From Mesorhizobium sp. PAMC28654 (GTDB lineage Bacteria; Pseudomonadota; Alphaproteobacteria; Rhizobiales; Rhizobiaceae): a DNA stretch of 64,000 nt. The stretch covers positions 682,001 to 746,000 of the forward strand of contig NZ_CP085135.1 of the NCBI RefSeq assembly GCF_020616515.1, in the 5' to 3' direction. A model generated the notes under the pieces. It did not search any database and was not told the origin of the DNA. It saw nothing but the letters and a program-made list of their open reading frames with translations. Every line of letters begins with the position of its first letter. The first letter of the stretch is position 1. The translations under genes were made by a program, and so were the position numbers. Shown piece after piece: positions 17,300 through 26,267 of the stretch.

Positions 17300-17590
17300 A
17301 TGAGATTCGACAGCAATATCAAGCAGGATTTGGAAAGCGAACTGAAATGGGCCCCCGACATCGATGCCGCAGACGTTGGTGTCACCGTTAAAAAGGGCGC
17401 CGTCTCGCTTACCGGCTACGTCCCTTTCTATATGCAGAAATACGAGGCGGAGAATGCGGCGAAGCGAGTCAAAGGCGTCCTCGGCATTGCCAACGACATT
17501 GAAGTTCGCCTTCCATCCAGCCATCAAAAGACAGATCCGGAACTCGCGCGGGCCGCAGTCGAGGCAATCTCCATCGAGCTTCCCTCTTCC
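17300..17590 (+). pseudogene. BON-domain protein, 5' piece (left of IS copy C)
   Basis: Starts MRFDSNIKQDLESELKWAPD and holds one full BON domain (VGVTVKKGAVSLTGYVPFY, EAENAAKRVKGVLGIANDI) and the beginning of the next. The frame is cut at ELPSS by IS copy C and would end after ten IS-encoded residues. BON domains bind membranes or lipids and are typical of OsmY-like stress proteins. No signal peptide is visible, unlike OsmY. The remainder lies at 19102-19473. Confidence 0.9.
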
Positions 17591-17675
17591 TGTTCCCCGT
17601 CAGCACCTGTGTCCCAGATTTGAGGTTGTGAATTAAGGAGGGTTTTGATCTCGTCGTCACGACGAAGGAACCAAG

Positions 17676-18050
17676 ATGAGCCCTAAATCCTCAAGTGCCA
17701 AGAAGCCTGCCGAGCAGGTGGTAAAGGACATTCGCCGGGCGACCCGGCGGCATTTTTCAGCGGAAGACAAGATCCGGATCGTGCTGGACGGGCTGCGCGG
17801 CGAAGACAGCATCGCCGAGCTGTGCCGCAAGGAAGGGATCGCGCAGAGCCTGTATTACACCTGGTCCAAGGAGTTCATGGAGGCCGGCAAGCGCCGATTG
17901 GCGGGTGATACCGCTCGTGCTGCCACCAGCGACGAGGTCAAGGATTTGCGCCGGGAGGCCGGCGCGCTGAAGGAATGCGTCGCTGATCTGACACTGGAAA
18001 ACCGTCTGCTCAAAAAAAGCATGATCGCGGATGGGGACGAGCAAGAATGA
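17676..18050 (+). CDS. IS OrfA (copy C)
   Basis: 124-aa OrfA identical in translation to copy B: HTH plus coiled coil. It overlaps orfB by 4 nt. Confidence 0.95.
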   Translation: MSPKSSSAKKPAEQVVKDIRRATRRHFSAEDKIRIVLDGLRGEDSIAELCRKEGIAQSLYYTWSKEFMEAGKRRLAGDTARAATSDEVKDLRREAGALKECVADLTLENRLLKKSMIADGDEQE

Positions 18051-19027
18051 GATATCCCGCATCCGAAAAGCTCGAGATCATCAGGATCGTCGAGCAGTCA
18101 CACCTGCCAACCCGCAAAACGCTGGACCGACTGGGCATCCCGCGCCGGACCTTCTATCGCTGGTATGACCGTTATGTCGAGGGCGGGCCTGAGGCGCTGC
18201 AGGATCGGCCCTCGGCGCCGAGCCGGGTGTGGAACCGCATCCCGCCTGCCATCCATGACCAGATCATCGAACTGGCGCTGGAGCAGTCCGAGCTCTCCCC
18301 GCGCGAACTGGCAGTACGGTTCACCGACGAGACGCGCTACTTCGTGTCAGAAGCCAGCGTTTACCGGCTCCTCAAGGCCTACGATCTGATCACCAGCCCG
18401 GCCTATGTGGTGATCAAGGCGGCGAACGAGTTCCACACCAAGACGACGCGACCCAACGAGATGTGGCAGACGGACTTCACCTACTTCAAGATCATCGGCT
18501 GGGGCTGGATGTACCTGTCGACCGTGCTCGACGATTACTCCCGCTACATCATCGCCTGGAAACTGTGCAGCACCATGCGGGCCGAGGACGTCACCGACAC
18601 GCTGGACATGGCACTTACTGCCTCAGGGTGCGACCAGGCCCATGTGCACCACAAGCCTCGGCTGCTCAGCGATAATGGCCCCAGCTACATCGCCGGCGAA
18701 CTGGCGGACTATATCCAGGACCAACGCATGAGCCATGTCCGGGGCGCTCCAATGCATCCCCAGACCCAAGGCAAGATCGAGCGCTGGCACCAGACCCTCA
18801 AAAACCGAATCCTCTTGGAGAACTACTTTCTGCCCGGCGACCTTGAGGCCCAGATCGCAGCCTTCGTCGAACATTACAACCATCGACGCTACCACGAGAG
18901 CCTGGCCAACGTAACGCCAGCCGACGCCTACTTCGGCAGGGCCGCAGCCATTATCAAACAGCGAGAAAGGATCAAACGCCAAACCATCCAACATCGGCGC
19001 TTGCAGCACCGCAAGATCGCCGCTTAA
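18047..19027 (+). CDS. IS transposase OrfB, DDE integrase (copy C)
   Basis: 326 aa with the intact DD35E triad (TDFTYF, LSDNG, KIERWH), identical in translation to copies B and D. A complete orfA-orfB pair, so this copy could supply transposase in trans to the decayed ones. Confidence 0.95.
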   Translation: MRYPASEKLEIIRIVEQSHLPTRKTLDRLGIPRRTFYRWYDRYVEGGPEALQDRPSAPSRVWNRIPPAIHDQIIELALEQSELSPRELAVRFTDETRYFVSEASVYRLLKAYDLITSPAYVVIKAANEFHTKTTRPNEMWQTDFTYFKIIGWGWMYLSTVLDDYSRYIIAWKLCSTMRAEDVTDTLDMALTASGCDQAHVHHKPRLLSDNGPSYIAGELADYIQDQRMSHVRGAPMHPQTQGKIERWHQTLKNRILLENYFLPGDLEAQIAAFVEHYNHRRYHESLANVTPADAYFGRAAAIIKQRERIKRQTIQHRRLQHRKIAA

Positions 19028-19101
19028 CATCAACCCCAAGATGAGGCCGACACTCCGCTAATCTGCGATCCAATCTGAGCCAAATGATCTGACGACGGAC
19101 A

Positions 19102-19473
19102 CCCTCTTCCCACGGCCAGTTCAAGGTCATTGCGAAAGAGGGTTGGCTCACCCTGGAAGGCGACGCCGAGTGGCAATGCCAGCGCAATCAGGTCGAAGCC
19201 GCGGCGCGGAAGGTGCACGGCGTCAAAGGCGTCATTAATCGCGTGGTGCTGAAGCCGCGCGTGGCACCTGTAGAGACCAAGGCCAAGATCGAAAATGCAT
19301 TCAAGCGAAGCGCAGAGGTCGACGCGCAGCATATCAGCGTTACCGCCGATGGTGGTGAAGTGAGCCTTTCCGGGGCAGTAAGCTCATGGTCAGAAAAACA
19401 GGAGGCCGAGCGAACCGCCTGGCGAGCACCGGGCGTTGTCAGGGTCCATAACCACATCAACATTGTCGGCTAG
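19102..19473 (+). pseudogene. BON-domain protein, 3' piece (right of IS copy C)
   Basis: Continues in frame from the 5' piece after removing the IS and one 9-bp repeat. It completes the second BON domain (FKVIAKEGWLTLEGDAEW, AARKVHGVKGVINRVVL) and adds a third (ISVTADGGEVSLSGAVSSW, GVVRVHNHINIV). The intact protein would be about 217 aa with three BON domains. Confidence 0.9.
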
Positions 19474-19598
19474 GTCGTCGCCTGGCCATCCAACAATGAG
19501 CGGGCTCTGAGATCCATTCTCCTAGAACGCAAATTGGAACGATTGTTGGATTGGCGTTACCAAAATGGCTGCCCGTGGAGGGCCCGCCGCGACAGTGA

Positions 19599-19895
19599 TT
19601 GATGATGGCGACGATCAAATTCGAAGACGACGCAGTGCAGGTCGATGCCGCAATCATTGGCAAAGGGCTTGATATTGACCCTTGGGTTGTCCAATCACTC
19701 ATTCGGGAAAGCAAGATAACTAGCAGGTGTGAGCGCGGCGAAGGCGCAGATGCCGGGCGCCTACGGCTGACATTCTTTTTAGGCAACCGCCGGTTCTGTG
19801 TCATTGTTGACGAAGCCGGACGGATCATCCAGCGATCTGCCATCGATTTTGGCGAGCTCGCTCTACCCAGGGCACTTCGAAGGCCGGGCGGATGA
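19599..19895 (+). CDS. DUF6522-like protein
   Basis: 98 aa, cytoplasmic. The composition and blocks (IGKGLDIDPWVVQSLIR, GRLRLTFFLGNRRFCVIVDEAG) fit the small DUF6522 family found in alphaproteobacterial redox clusters. Function unknown. Three in-frame Met codons lie at the start and none has a strong ribosome binding site, so the start may be up to two codons later. The gene follows the BON gene on the same strand. Confidence 0.65.
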   Translation: MMMATIKFEDDAVQVDAAIIGKGLDIDPWVVQSLIRESKITSRCERGEGADAGRLRLTFFLGNRRFCVIVDEAGRIIQRSAIDFGELALPRALRRPGG

Positions 19896-20122
19896 ACGAG
19901 GATAAAAGAAGCCACTTTCTCATCGAATCCTCGGACCAACTTCCCCAAGTGACCGTGTTGAAGCGGCTTCCCCTGCCTAGAAAAACTCGGCGTCGGTCAA
20001 GAATCGCGGGTAGGAAAAAGGAAACGCTGGCCTGTGCCAGCCGCAGCGGCAGCGCGTGCAAGACTAGAGCGAGGTTTCCGATGCCGATAGCGATACGCTT
20101 GGCCGTTTCGCGCTGGCCATAA
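19892..20122 (+). CDS. Doubtful 76-aa ORF overlapping the DUF6522 stop
   Basis: The start overlaps the previous stop (ATGA), which favours translation, but the product is Arg/Ser-rich without recognisable motif and no family is evident. It may be a chance frame. Confidence 0.2.
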   Translation: MNEDKRSHFLIESSDQLPQVTVLKRLPLPRKTRRRSRIAGRKKETLACASRSGSACKTRARFPMPIAIRLAVSRWP

Positions 20123-20185
20123 TCCGCATTGCTGTAACGTTACGCATCTCTTACGGCGGCTGAAAGACGGGAAAGGACGAAACAA

Positions 20186-20626
20186 ATGTTCGTCGATAGA
20201 GTGCTACCGATGGCCCGCAAAAGGCTCGTCACTGTCGGATATGATGCTCCAATGCTTGAAGCAGCACGACTGCTTGGTGGCTCACCGGACCTAGTCGTTG
20301 TTTGCGGCCACGATCGGCTTTTGAAAGGCGTGATTACGAAAACGGATATCGTAAGGCAGATAGGCCAGTGTCAGGGTTCTAGCTGCCAAATCGCGACATC
20401 GTCGGTGATGACCCAGGATGTCGCCATCTGCCGACCGGCGGACTGGTTGCACGATGTCTGGTCGATCATGAAGGAGCGCCGGCTGAAAAACATTCCCGTC
20501 ATCGATGCAGAGTCTCGACCGATCGGAGTGCTCAACGCGCGAGATGCGCTTGAGGCGCTCATGCTGGAAGTGGAACAAGAAGAGACGCTTTTGCGCGATT
20601 ATGTGATGTGCGTTGGCTATCGCTGA
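20186..20626 (+). CDS. CBS-pair domain protein
   Basis: 146 aa made of two CBS motifs: LVTVGYDAPMLEAARLLG with GVITKTDIVRQIG, and DVAICRPADWLHDVWSIM with IPVIDAESRPIGVLNARDAL. CBS pairs bind adenine nucleotides and sense energy state or regulate partners. A GGAAAGGA box supports the start. A larger CBS-BON protein is encoded at 29970. Likely a cytoplasmic stress or energy sensor; the partner is unknown. Confidence 0.85.
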   Translation: MFVDRVLPMARKRLVTVGYDAPMLEAARLLGGSPDLVVVCGHDRLLKGVITKTDIVRQIGQCQGSSCQIATSSVMTQDVAICRPADWLHDVWSIMKERRLKNIPVIDAESRPIGVLNARDALEALMLEVEQEETLLRDYVMCVGYR

Positions 20627-20863
20627 TTGACCTGTGGCAACCAAGATCGATTTGGCCCCTCCAGAAAGGGCGCGAGTTCGGGCATGATTGCCATAGCCCA
20701 AGACGTAGGGCTTCCTGACTTGTTAACGCGCGCGCTGCTCCATTTTCGGGAGAAAATGAATCGCGCAAAGCCGAGACCCAAGGCCGTTTTGCGCCCAATG
20801 CACGAACCCGCTTCGCGGGAGGTCGCCTGGTTCTGAGATGGCGCGGTATTCATAGGCCTTGAG

Positions 20864-21484
20864 CTATCCTCCATCAGTGGCGATCAGCATCCACTTGCGC
20901 TTCCTTGACTGGGTGTCACAGGCGAACGTCCACGCATCGATCACCTCAGTGATCTGCTGGGGATCGCCGGCAACAATCGCATCATTGGCCGAGCGTGTAA
21001 CGCTGACTACGTCGGAAACGAAGCGAATGGCAATCTCAGCGATACCATCCTTTTCGAGAGCACTGATGACCGTCGCTTCGCGCATGCCGATGAATGTCAA
21101 CTGCAGCATCTCTTGCCGATCTCGGCGTTCGGCTGTCGCTTGCTCGAAGATGTCGAGCACTTGCGGCCCGACAAGGCGCTTTAATGTCTGCATGTCGCCG
21201 CATGCATAGGCCAACAGGACAATTTCATAAGCCGCATTGGCGCCGGCCAGAAACTTGGCGAGGTCAAAACCCGGATCAATTTTTCGGATAACGTCCAATG
21301 GCAGGTCCCCGGAAGACGTGTTTTCGATACAGCCGGTTCGTTGCCTCGTCTGCACATCGTCCCGTTTGGCCTTGTCTTCTCCCGAGCGCGGCAGAGGTTG
21401 GCCCCAACTGCCCAGCAATGCCCAATAAAACGCGATGATCGCAACGAGCAGTATCGCGTTGTTTGGATCTGCGGTCTCGTTCAT
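20864..21484 (-). CDS. Tim44/TimA-like membrane-anchored protein
   Basis: 206 aa. An N-terminal hydrophobic segment (about residues 9-27, AILLVAIIAFYWALLGSWG) followed by a soluble Tim44-like domain (PGFDLAKFLAGANAAYEIVL, RLVGPQVLDIF, VDVVSVTRS-like strands). Bacterial TimA-type proteins are inner-membrane proteins with unclear roles. It lies 45 bp downstream of ctaD on the same strand and probably forms a unit with it, which suggests a role in oxidase assembly (inference). A GGGAGAA box supports the start. Confidence 0.75.
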   Translation of the reverse strand: MNETADPNNAILLVAIIAFYWALLGSWGQPLPRSGEDKAKRDDVQTRQRTGCIENTSSGDLPLDVIRKIDPGFDLAKFLAGANAAYEIVLLAYACGDMQTLKRLVGPQVLDIFEQATAERRDRQEMLQLTFIGMREATVISALEKDGIAEIAIRFVSDVVSVTRSANDAIVAGDPQQITEVIDAWTFACDTQSRKRKWMLIATDGG

Positions 21485-21529
21485 GGCATTCTCCCGACGA
21501 CGTGTCGAAGTATTCAGACGTCGATTTGT

Positions 21530-23125
21530 TCAGCGGATGAGCGGCAGCTTTTGCCACTGATGGAAGGGCGGCGGCGACGGCAATTGCCATTCGAGCGTGG
21601 TTGCCCCTTCACCCCATGGATTGGCGCCGGCCGGGCGTTTGCGTCTGAAGGCCTCCGCCACCGTGATGAAGAAGACGATGAGCCCGGCCGTTGAAATATA
21701 GGATCCGATCGATGAGACGAAGTTCCAGCCGGCGAAAGCGTCCGGATAGTCGGCAACGCGGCGTGGCATACCCGCCAGTCCAAGGAAATGCTGGGGGAAG
21801 AAGACGAGATTGACGCCTACGAACATCAGCCAGAAATGCAGCTTTCCCAGTGTCTCATTGTACATGTACCCGGTCATCTTCGGGAACCAGTAGTAGAATC
21901 CGGCAAAGATGGCGAAGGCGGCGCCCAGCGAAAGCACGTAATGGAAATGCGCGATGATGTAATAGGTGTCGTGCAGCACGCGATCAATGCCAGGATTGGC
22001 GACAACAATCCCGGTGACGCCGCCAATGGTGAAGAGCAGGACGAAACCCGTGGCCCAGAGCATCGGCGTCTTGAACTCGATCGAGCCACCCCACATGGTC
22101 GCCAGCCACGAAAACACCTTCACCCCGGTCGGAACCGCGATGACCATTGAAGCAAATGCGAAATAGCGCTGAGTGTCGACCGACAGGCCTGTCGTGAACA
22201 TGTGGTGTGCCCAGACGATGAAGCCGATCATGCCGATCGCCACCATCGCATAGGCCATGCCGAGATAACCGAAGATCGGCTTCTTGGCGAAGGTCGAGAT
22301 GACGTGACTGATGATGCCGAAGCCGGGCAGGATCATGATGTAGACCTCGGGATGACCAAAGAACCAGAACAGATGCTGGTAGAGGATCGGATCGCCGCCG
22401 CCTTCGGGGACGAAGAAGGTCGTGCCGAAGTTGCGGTCCGTGAGCAGCATTGTGATCGCGCCGGCAAGCACGGGCAGCGACATCAGCAGCATGAAGGCGG
22501 TCACCAGCATCGACCAGGCGAACAAGGGCATCTTGTGCAGATTCATTCCCGGCGCGCGCATGTTGAAGATGGTCGTGATGAAGTTGATCGCACCGAGGAT
22601 CGATGACGCTCCTGCTAGGTGGATCGACAGGATGACGAGGTCGACCGCGGGGCCGGGCTGGCCAGAGGTCGAAAGCGGCGGATAAAGCGTCCAGCCGCCG
22701 CCATGGCCGAGTGTGCCGGGCGCCCCCGGAACGAACATCGAGGTGATGAAGAGGATAAACGACATCACCAACAGCCAGAAGGAAATGTTGTTCATGCGCG
22801 GAAAGGCCATGTCGGGCGCGCCGATCATGATCGGCACCATCCAGTTGCCGAAGCCACCGATCAGGGCCGGCATGAGCACGAAGAAGATCATGACCAGGCC
22901 GTGGGCGCTGACGACGACGTTGTAAACTGCCGGGTCGGAGAAAATCTGCAACCCCGGTTCCTGAAGTTCCATCCGCATCAGCACCGAAAGCGCGGTGCCG
23001 AGGATACCCGTCATGATCGAGAAGATCAGATAGAGTGTGCCGATATCCTTGTGGTTGGTCGAAAACAGCCACCTAACTAGAAAACGCGGCTTGTGATCGT
23101 CCAGCGATGCTGTCGTATTCGACAT
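21530..23125 (-). CDS. ctaD: Cytochrome c oxidase subunit I (aa3 type)
   Basis: 531 aa, about 12 membrane helices. It catalyses O2 reduction and proton pumping. The low-spin haem and CuB/haem a3 ligands are in the expected contexts ([53 protein letters not shown]). The D- and K-channel context looks normal. There is no subunit II or III gene or haem-assembly gene here, so it is an orphan subunit I paralogue that must use partners encoded elsewhere. It is followed by a Tim44-like gene. Probably an accessory oxidase copy. Confidence 0.95.
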   Translation of the reverse strand: MSNTTASLDDHKPRFLVRWLFSTNHKDIGTLYLIFSIMTGILGTALSVLMRMELQEPGLQIFSDPAVYNVVVSAHGLVMIFFVLMPALIGGFGNWMVPIMIGAPDMAFPRMNNISFWLLVMSFILFITSMFVPGAPGTLGHGGGWTLYPPLSTSGQPGPAVDLVILSIHLAGASSILGAINFITTIFNMRAPGMNLHKMPLFAWSMLVTAFMLLMSLPVLAGAITMLLTDRNFGTTFFVPEGGGDPILYQHLFWFFGHPEVYIMILPGFGIISHVISTFAKKPIFGYLGMAYAMVAIGMIGFIVWAHHMFTTGLSVDTQRYFAFASMVIAVPTGVKVFSWLATMWGGSIEFKTPMLWATGFVLLFTIGGVTGIVVANPGIDRVLHDTYYIIAHFHYVLSLGAAFAIFAGFYYWFPKMTGYMYNETLGKLHFWLMFVGVNLVFFPQHFLGLAGMPRRVADYPDAFAGWNFVSSIGSYISTAGLIVFFITVAEAFRRKRPAGANPWGEGATTLEWQLPSPPPFHQWQKLPLIR

Positions 23126-23232
23126 GGCGTCCTACCTGATCTTCATTGCAGATGAGCCGGATGAATTCCGCAACCGACGACACTTGGAACCATCGTCATG
23201 GATTGAAGAACCAGGCCCTGCCTGCGTCGCGT

Positions 23233-23895
23233 TCATTCATCGGTGACGATTACGTCCATCGGAATGTCGTGCGGCTGCGGATAAATGGTCTGGATCCTGC
23301 TGTTGGAGTAACCGACGCCGACGACAAACGGCCGCTTGGGCATTGCCGCCAGCGTCCTGTCAAAAAAACCACCGCCGTAGCCCAGGCGGTAATTCGCCTG
23401 GTCGAAGCCGACCACGGGCGCGATTACCACATCCGGCTGGACCGAGGGGCCATGTGATGGGACCAGGATGTTCCAAACGCCGCGCTCGAGCGGGTCGCCC
23501 GGCCCCCAGACGCGGAACTCCAGCGGCCAGCCCTTCTTGATGACGACCGGAAGCGCGATCCGTGCGCCGCGCTCGATGACCTTGATTGCCCAGTTGCGCA
23601 GATCTGGCTCGCCACGGAAAGGCCAATAGCCGCTGACGATGCGGCCGCTGACCTTGCCGATGGTGAGGTCGAGACGCGAAGCGATCCGGTCCGACTTGGC
23701 CTGCCTCTCTTCGGCATCGACCGCGAGGCGTTCATCTATCAGGCGCTTGCGTTCCGCCTTGCGCCACGGGGCGACGTCGGTCCAGGCGTCCGCCTGGATC
23801 AGTTCCGTTCCATGCCCCGGAACGACGTCATGCGTGTTGCACGACGACAACGCATATTCTCTCGTTTCGGCGTGAGTGGTTTCTTTGTCAGGCAT
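23233..23895 (-). CDS. 5-formyltetrahydrofolate cyclo-ligase family protein
   Basis: 220 aa. Family motifs include VSGYWPFRGEPDL, GARIALPVVIKKGWPLEFRVW, GFDQANYRLGYGGGFFDRTLA and GVGYSNSRIQTIYPQPHDIPMD. The reaction is ATP-dependent conversion of 5-formyl-THF to 5,10-methenyl-THF. Compared with the usual ~190 aa it has an N-terminal extension of about 30 residues. It is divergent from the intact LysR gene, with a regulatory element between them pointing at it, so it is likely a regulated accessory copy in one-carbon metabolism rather than the housekeeping gene. Confidence 0.85.
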   Translation of the reverse strand: MPDKETTHAETREYALSSCNTHDVVPGHGTELIQADAWTDVAPWRKAERKRLIDERLAVDAEERQAKSDRIASRLDLTIGKVSGRIVSGYWPFRGEPDLRNWAIKVIERGARIALPVVIKKGWPLEFRVWGPGDPLERGVWNILVPSHGPSVQPDVVIAPVVGFDQANYRLGYGGGFFDRTLAAMPKRPFVVGVGYSNSRIQTIYPQPHDIPMDVIVTDE

Positions 23896-23983
23896 TGCGC
23901 ATCCTTGTCATCTGCCGTTGACATGCAGCGGTAAAGCCGCCTGCCCACCTCTCTGAAAACGTTGCGCCGTACGAAAAAGGAAG

Positions 23984-24024
23984 GCAAATGGAATTAAGTG
24001 CTGTATCAATGCAATATTATTGCA
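23984..24024 (-). promoter_or_regulatory. Recurrent LysR-type element, copy 5 (LysR-proximal)
   Basis: TGCAATATTATTGCA at 24010-24024 is a perfect 7-bp-arm dyad, and on the minus strand CTTAATTCCATTTG follows, 23 nt from TGCA to CATTTG. It lies between divergent genes: the LysR regulator on the right and the cyclo-ligase on the left. It gives the cleanest form of the dyad and suggests this LysR protein is the one that binds. Confidence 0.7.
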
Positions 24025-24045
24025 CTGAAGTTGGGGGAGGCTCTG

Positions 24046-24891
24046 TTGGACATTGACCGCGCGCGCACTTTTCTGGAAATCGTCCATTCCGGCAGTTTTC
24101 TCAGGGCCGCCGACCGGCTTCACGTGACCCAGACCACGGTCAGCGCGCGCATACGCACGCTGGAGGAAGAGCTCGGCCGTCAGCTCTTCATCCGCAATCG
24201 CAACGGCGCGCAGCTGACGCCGGCCGGTAGGGAGTTCGAACGGTTTGCTCAATCATTCGTGCAGATCTGGGAACGGGCACGGCACCAACTCGCCATCCCC
24301 TCGGGGCGGACGAGTGTCGTCGCGCTGGGTGGAGAGCTCAGTCTGTGGAATCCTTTGCTGCTCGATTGGCTGGTCTGGATGAAGAAGGCCAAGCCGGAGA
24401 TCGCGATCCATGCCCACGTCGGCGTGCCCGATCAACTCCTTGAGCAACTGCGCACAGGTGTTCTCGACATCGCCGTGCTTTACGCGCCGAAACTCTTGCC
24501 GGGCTTCAAGGTGGAGTTGCTGGTCGAAGAGCAGCTTGTCCTCGTGAGAACCAAGAACAAGGAAGGCGAACCGGCTGGCGCGAATGACTACGTCTATGTC
24601 GACTGGGGGCCGCTGTTCGCTGCGCAACATGACGCCAGTTCCACTGCGTTCGGAGAACCCGGATTGCTGGTCGGCCTCGGGCCGCTGGGGCTAAGCTATA
24701 TCTTGCGCGCCGGCGGCATGGGCTATTTCAGGAAAGGCGTTGTGGCTCCCCATATCGAGGCCGGCGAGCTCGAAACCGTTGAGGGAGCGCCGGAATTCAC
24801 CTATCCCGCCTACGCCGTTTATCCTGAAGCAAGCGAAACGCGACCCGACGTGCAGGAAGCTATGCGTGGCCTGAAGCAGGTTGTCAAATGA
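24046..24891 (+). CDS. LysR-type transcriptional regulator 3 (intact)
   Basis: 281 aa. Winged HTH at about residues 5-60 (ARTFLEIVHSGSFLRAADRL, TTVSARIRTLEEELGRQLF) and a LysR substrate domain from about 88. I place the start at the TTG at 24046 because GGGGGAGG lies 5 nt upstream; starting at 23998 would put the operator dyad inside the coding region. The protein is closely related to the dead LysR 1 (3604-4443) and LysR 2 (16885-16968). As the only intact member it is the best candidate for binding the recurrent element, including that in its own promoter, giving autoregulation. The effector is unknown. Confidence 0.9.
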   Translation: MDIDRARTFLEIVHSGSFLRAADRLHVTQTTVSARIRTLEEELGRQLFIRNRNGAQLTPAGREFERFAQSFVQIWERARHQLAIPSGRTSVVALGGELSLWNPLLLDWLVWMKKAKPEIAIHAHVGVPDQLLEQLRTGVLDIAVLYAPKLLPGFKVELLVEEQLVLVRTKNKEGEPAGANDYVYVDWGPLFAAQHDASSTAFGEPGLLVGLGPLGLSYILRAGGMGYFRKGVVAPHIEAGELETVEGAPEFTYPAYAVYPEASETRPDVQEAMRGLKQVVK

Positions 24892-24939
24892 TCGACCTCG
24901 CCGATAGGCGCAGTTCCGGAAAGGTGAACCACGGCCAGA

Positions 24940-25491
24940 ATGAACATGCCTTATCCGTTCCACACCATCGGTCACTCGACGCGGTTGATCGCCGAATTCG
25001 TCGCCCTGCTGCGGGTTGCCGATATCGGCCTTGTGATCGACATAAGGTCGGTGCGGCGTTCGCGAGCGAATCCGCAGTTCAACAGCGACGTGCTGCCAGG
25101 AGAGCTGGCACCGTTCGGGATTGGATATGAAAATATTGCCGAGCTTGGTGGCCTGCGTGGCAAGGCGCACGACATTCCACCGACGCTCAACGCATTCTGG
25201 ATCAACCAGAGTTTTCACAACTACGCCGACTACGCGCTGTCAGCGGAATTTCATCGGGGCTTGGATCGACTTGTGTACCTCGGCAGGCAGCGCCGTTGTG
25301 CAATCATGTGCTCGGAAGCGCTATGGTGGCGCTGCCACAGAAGGATCGTCGCGGACTATCTCCTTAGCCGCGGCGAGACCGTTTTTCATCTGATGGGCCA
25401 TGACAAAGTCGAGCGAGCGCAACTCACCGACGGTGTGAGAGCTCGAGAAGACGGAAGGCTTGTCTATCCACCTTCACAGCCTTCAAGTTAG
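24940..25491 (+). CDS. DUF488 family protein
   Basis: 183 aa. DUF488 signatures: TIGHSTR at the N-terminus, IDIRSVRRSRANPQF, LGGLRG, and CSEALWWRCHRRIVADYL with the conserved Cys and His. The family is widespread and of unknown function. It lies 48 bp downstream of LysR 3 on the same strand. No signal peptide. Confidence 0.85.
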   Translation: MNMPYPFHTIGHSTRLIAEFVALLRVADIGLVIDIRSVRRSRANPQFNSDVLPGELAPFGIGYENIAELGGLRGKAHDIPPTLNAFWINQSFHNYADYALSAEFHRGLDRLVYLGRQRRCAIMCSEALWWRCHRRIVADYLLSRGETVFHLMGHDKVERAQLTDGVRAREDGRLVYPPSQPSS

Positions 25492-25498
25492 CCGGGCC

Positions 25499-25807
25499 TC
25501 AGGCGGCGGACGGACCTGGATCGTCGAACTCTGTTTCGAAAGCTGTTGTGACTTGGTTCGTAGCCGCTTTGTTCGGCAAGTCATCGGAACGATGGACGAT
25601 CCGCAGGACCGGCCCGCCCGGCCACCGTTGGCCTGGTTCTGCACGTTGCGCCAGCTTCAACTTGTCACGTCTTGCCGCTTCCGGCTGATAGACCACTTCA
25701 TGGAGGGTCAGCGTTTCAAGGCCGCCATCCGCGGCCGGAATGGTTATGGACTGACCTTCGGCCAGGCCGAGCAGCGCCAGGCCGCGCGGATTGGTGATAG
25801 GCAAAAG
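25499..25807 (-). pseudogene. Rnk/GreA-type regulator, C-terminal piece (left of IS copy D)
   Basis: C-terminal GreA/GreB-like domain (ITNPRGLALLGLAEGQSI, ETLTLHEVVYQPEAAR), cut by IS copy D. Joined with 27319-27584 after removal of the IS and one repeat it gives a continuous ~188-aa protein across the join GMLLPITNPRG. Confidence 0.85.
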
Positions 25808-25892
25808 TGTTCCCCGTCAGCACCTGTGTCCCAGATTTGAGGTTGTGAATTAAGGAGGGTTTTGATCTCGTCGTCACGACGAAGGAACCAAG

Positions 25893-26267
25893 ATGAGCCC
25901 TAAATCCTCAAGTGCCAAGAAGCCTGCCGAGCAGGTGGTAAAGGACATTCGCCGGGCGACCCGGCGGCATTTTTCAGCGGAAGACAAGATCCGGATCGTG
26001 CTGGACGGGCTGCGCGGCGAAGACAGCATCGCCGAGCTGTGCCGCAAGGAAGGGATCGCGCAGAGCCTGTATTACACCTGGTCCAAGGAGTTCATGGAGG
26101 CCGGCAAGCGCCGATTGGCGGGTGATACCGCTCGTGCTGCCACCAGCGACGAGGTCAAGGATTTGCGCCGGGAGGCCGGCGCGCTGAAGGAATGCGTCGC
26201 TGATCTGACACTGGAAAACCGTCTGCTCAAAAAAAGCATGATCGCGGATGGGGACGAGCAAGAATGA
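25893..26267 (+). CDS. IS OrfA (copy D)
   Basis: 124 aa, identical in translation to OrfA of copies B and C. Confidence 0.95.
   Translation: MSPKSSSAKKPAEQVVKDIRRATRRHFSAEDKIRIVLDGLRGEDSIAELCRKEGIAQSLYYTWSKEFMEAGKRRLAGDTARAATSDEVKDLRREAGALKECVADLTLENRLLKKSMIADGDEQE

Larger units (their letters stand above)
17591..19101 (+). mobile_element. IS copy C (intact, 1511 bp)
   Basis: Intact element in plus orientation inside the BON gene, with 9-bp direct repeats CCCTCTTCC at 17582-17590 and 19102-19110. Inverted with respect to copies A and B. Confidence 0.95.

Noticed and set aside
12969..19101. Composite transposon formed by IS copies B and C
   Set aside because: Each copy has its own 9-bp repeat, so they were inserted independently and do not form a single mobile unit.
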